From Pseudomonas alkylphenolica (GTDB taxonomy: Bacteria > Pseudomonadota > Gammaproteobacteria > Pseudomonadales > Pseudomonadaceae): a stretch of 64,000 nt of DNA. The notes under the pieces are model-generated. The model had not been told where the DNA came from and made no database searches. It was given only the letters and a program-made list of their open reading frames with translations. Below, piece by piece: positions 61,888-64,000 of the stretch (the first letter of the stretch is position 1; each line of letters opens with the position of its first letter). The stretch lies in the NCBI RefSeq assembly GCF_016009175.1, contig NZ_JADUCM010000011.1, forward strand, positions 1-64,000, given 5' to 3'. Both the position numbers and the translations under genes were made by a program.

Positions 61888-62611
61888 CCGACTTGTACTG
61901 TTGCCGGGCTGGGGCCTGGGGCGTTCGGCGTTGCAGCCACTGGTGGCGGCGCTGCGCGCCATCGACCCCGGCTTGCAGGTCGAGATCCACGACCTGCCCG
62001 GGCTGGCGTCGCATGATCCGCAAGACTGGCTTGACACGCTCGACCGGCAATTGCCGCGTAACGCCTGGCTTGGTGGCTGGTCACTGGGCGGCATGCTCGC
62101 GGCCGAACTGGCTGCCCGTCGTGGCGACGACTGCTGTGGGTTGATCACGCTGGGCAGCAACCTCAGTTTCGTCAACCGCCCGGACTGGCCTCACGGTATG
62201 CCGGCGGACACTTTTCAGACCTTCCTCGAAGGCTGCCGCTATCACACCCAGGTCACCCTCAAGCGCTTCATTTCGCTGTGCAGCCAGGGCGCTGAAGAGT
62301 CGCGCAGTCTGGCCCGCCTGCTGGGTGCGGCGATGCCCGAGCCTGCCCCCGAGCAACTGGTGGCCGGGCTCGAAGTACTCGGCAAGCTCGATACCCGGGC
62401 GGCCCTGCAAGCCTATGACGGGCCGCAACTGCACCTGTTTGCCGGCCGTGACGGGCTGGTACCGGCGGAAGTCGCCGGGGTGTTGCTGGAAGAATTGCCC
62501 GACGTGGAGGTCGGGCTGCTGGAAGACAGTGCTCATGGTTTTGTGATGGAGACACCTCATGAGTTGGCGGCTGCCATAAAGGCCTTTGTACATGAGAGTG
62601 GCGATGACTGA
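61880..62611 (+). CDS. bioH: Pimeloyl-ACP methyl ester carboxylesterase
   Basis: An alpha/beta hydrolase (243 aa) freeing pimeloyl-ACP from its methyl ester. It has an oxyanion-like LLPGWGLG near residue 7, the nucleophile Ser68 in [10 protein letters not shown], Asp in FAGRDGLVP near 194, and His in [11 protein letters not shown] near 217. Overlaps bioF and bioC by 8 bp each, so it is translationally coupled. Confidence 0.94.
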   Translation: MRNRLVLLPGWGLGRSALQPLVAALRAIDPGLQVEIHDLPGLASHDPQDWLDTLDRQLPRNAWLGGWSLGGMLAAELAARRGDDCCGLITLGSNLSFVNRPDWPHGMPADTFQTFLEGCRYHTQVTLKRFISLCSQGAEESRSLARLLGAAMPEPAPEQLVAGLEVLGKLDTRAALQAYDGPQLHLFAGRDGLVPAEVAGVLLEELPDVEVGLLEDSAHGFVMETPHELAAAIKAFVHESGDD

Positions 62612-63428
62612 TCTTTCTCAACCGGTTTTGCCCGGCACCTTGCCCGACAAGCGTCAGGTCGCGGCCTCGTTTTCGCGTGCTGCCGCCAGTTACGACAGTG
62701 TTGCCGAACTGCAGCGCGCAGTGGGCAACGCCTTGCTCGAGCAACTGCCAGCCAGTGTCGCACCGCAACGCTGGCTGGACCTGGGCAGTGGCACCGGCCA
62801 TTTCAGCCGTGCCTTGCGCCAGCGGTTTCCGCAGGCTGGCGGAATTGCCGTGGACATTGCCGAAGGCATGCTCCAGCACGCACGCGAACAAGGTGGTGCG
62901 CACTACCATGTGGCGGGTGATGCCGAGCGATTGCCGCTGCAGGACACCAGCGTCGAGCTGGTCTTTACCAGCCTGGCGGTGCAATGGTGTGGCGATTTTC
63001 GCGCCGTGCTCGATGAGGCGCAGCGCGTCCTGCAACCTGGCGGGGTGCTGGCCTTTGCCAGCCTGTGTGCCGGTACTTTGCACGAGTTGCGCGAGAGCTG
63101 GCAGGCGGTCGATGGCCTGGTCCATGTCAATCGCTTTCGCCGCCTTGAGGATTATCAGCGCCTGTGCAGTGAAAGTGATTTGCAGGTGCTGACCCTGGAA
63201 GCACGCCCGCATGTGCTGTACTACCCCGATGTACGCAGCCTGACCCACGAACTCAAGGCCCTGGGGGCGCATAATCTCAATCCGGGGCGCCCGGCCGGGC
63301 TGACCGGAAGGGTGCGGATGCAGGGACTGTTGCAGGCCTATGAGCAGTTTCGACAGGCGCAGGGGCTGCCGGCGACCTATCAAGTGGTCTACGGTGTACT
63401 GCACAAACCGTTGGTAGAAGGGGAGTGA
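62604..63428 (+). CDS. bioC: Malonyl-ACP O-methyltransferase
   Basis: A class I SAM methyltransferase (274 aa) that methylates malonyl-ACP to start pimelate synthesis. It has the [25 protein letters not shown] start typical of BioC, SAM motif I in [15 protein letters not shown] near residue 54, and [12 protein letters not shown] near 122. The start at 62604 follows GAGAGTGGCG; an ATG four codons up is possible. One base separates its stop from bioD. Confidence 0.95.
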   Translation: MTDLSQPVLPGTLPDKRQVAASFSRAAASYDSVAELQRAVGNALLEQLPASVAPQRWLDLGSGTGHFSRALRQRFPQAGGIAVDIAEGMLQHAREQGGAHYHVAGDAERLPLQDTSVELVFTSLAVQWCGDFRAVLDEAQRVLQPGGVLAFASLCAGTLHELRESWQAVDGLVHVNRFRRLEDYQRLCSESDLQVLTLEARPHVLYYPDVRSLTHELKALGAHNLNPGRPAGLTGRVRMQGLLQAYEQFRQAQGLPATYQVVYGVLHKPLVEGE

Positions 63429-63429
63429 A

Positions 63430-64000
63430 ATGAGTCCGGCCTATTTCATCGCAGGCACTGACACGGATGTCGGCAAGACCACCGTCGCCGCCGGCCTGTT
63501 GCACGCGGCGCAGTTGGCGGGTTTGACCACGCTGGGGGCCAAGCCTGTGGCCTCCGGTTGTGTGGTGACGGCCAAAGGGCTGCGCAACGACGATGCCCTG
63601 GCGCTGATGGCGCAAAGTACGCTCACCTTGCCTTACGAGCAGGTCAACCCCTTTGCCTTTGAGCCCGCCATTGCCCCGCATCTGGCGGCACGTGAGGCGG
63701 GTGTGGCGCTCAGTGTGCCGGGGCTGTTGGCGCCGATGCGCGATATTCTCGCCCAGGGCGCGGACTTTACCCTGATAGAAGGCGCGGGCGGCTGGCGCGT
63801 ACCGTTGTCGGACCAGGCGAACCTCTCGGACCTGGCCATTGCCCTGAAACTGCCGGTGATCCTGGTAGTGGGGGTGCGTCTTGGCTGCATCAGCCATGCA
63901 TTGCTCAGTGCCGAGGCAATCGCCCGCGACGGCCTGCAACTGGCGGGATGGGTAGCCAACATCGTCGACCCGCGCACGTCGCGCCTGGAAGAGAACCTTG
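63430..64000 (+). CDS. bioD: Dethiobiotin synthetase (truncated by window edge)
   Basis: The first 190 codons of the ATP-dependent carboxylase closing the ureido ring of dethiobiotin. The P-loop GTDTDVGKTTVAAGLL lies at residues 9-24, followed by KPVASGC near 39, PFAFEPAIAPHLAAREAG near 76, and IEGAGGWRVPL near 117, all normal. The gene continues past the right edge. Last of bioBFHCD as read here; start behind GGGAGTGAA. Confidence 0.95.
   Translation, partial: MSPAYFIAGTDTDVGKTTVAAGLLHAAQLAGLTTLGAKPVASGCVVTAKGLRNDDALALMAQSTLTLPYEQVNPFAFEPAIAPHLAAREAGVALSVPGLLAPMRDILAQGADFTLIEGAGGWRVPLSDQANLSDLAIALKLPVILVVGVRLGCISHALLSAEAIARDGLQLAGWVANIVDPRTSRLEENL

Overview
The window is a 64 kb piece of a GC-rich gammaproteobacterial chromosome. 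Gene content and order point to Pseudomonas, most likely the P. putida group. From memory, the order ltaE, glyA, soxBDAG, purU, fdhA, creBCD, msrA, dipA, aceFE, glnE, waaFCGP, a TonB receptor with FecR and sigma factor, glcB and bioBFHCD closely follows the P. putida KT2440 chromosome, and short Pseudomonas-type REP palindromes punctuate it. I see no tRNA, rRNA, insertion sequence, prophage or CRISPR array. Most of the window is ordinary core genome. The accessory parts are a tandem pair of unknown genes (1.3-2.8 kb), a small gene with a structured leader (12.1-12.6 kb) and a large toxin-like gene (38.8-41.6 kb).

Left part, 0-12 kb: threonine aldolase, the duplicated unknown genes, then a one-carbon module. 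Sarcosine oxidase (soxBDAG) releases glycine and a C1 unit. GlyA joins glycine and methylene-THF into serine, PurU frees THF from formyl-THF, and FdhA oxidises formaldehyde. This is the lower half of glycine betaine catabolism. From 12 to 20 kb come a small DUF3077-like protein, a secreted DUF2780 protein, a PuuP-like permease, a PlsC-type acyltransferase, an RloA-like protease and the creBCD system.

Middle part, 20-41.6 kb: msrA and the c-di-GMP phosphodiesterase dipA, the pyruvate dehydrogenase genes aceE-aceF, glnE, and a tightly overlapping LPS core operon (waaF, waaC, waaG, waaP and three further InaA-type kinases). A 930-codon DUF6543 (dermonecrotic-toxin-like) gene on the other strand overlaps the end of that operon.

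Right part, 41.6-64 kb: a PepSY membrane protein and small partner, a FhuA-like TonB receptor with its FecR and ECF sigma genes and a Fur-like box, an exonuclease and cNMP/CBS/DUF294 pair, a response regulator, glcB, a GcvR-like ACT protein, rarD, srkA, a PhoX-family phosphatase, a ModE-like regulator, comF, and the biotin operon bioBFHCD, which runs off the right edge inside bioD.

The best new observations are regulatory: a BirA-type operator overlapping the bioB promoter inside the comF coding start, a pair of in-phase palindromes upstream of aceE, a cre-tag-like direct repeat before creD, a structured leader before the small DUF3077-like gene, and a conserved leader shared by the duplicated unknown genes. 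The first ~150 bases have abnormal homopolymers and look like an error-prone contig edge.
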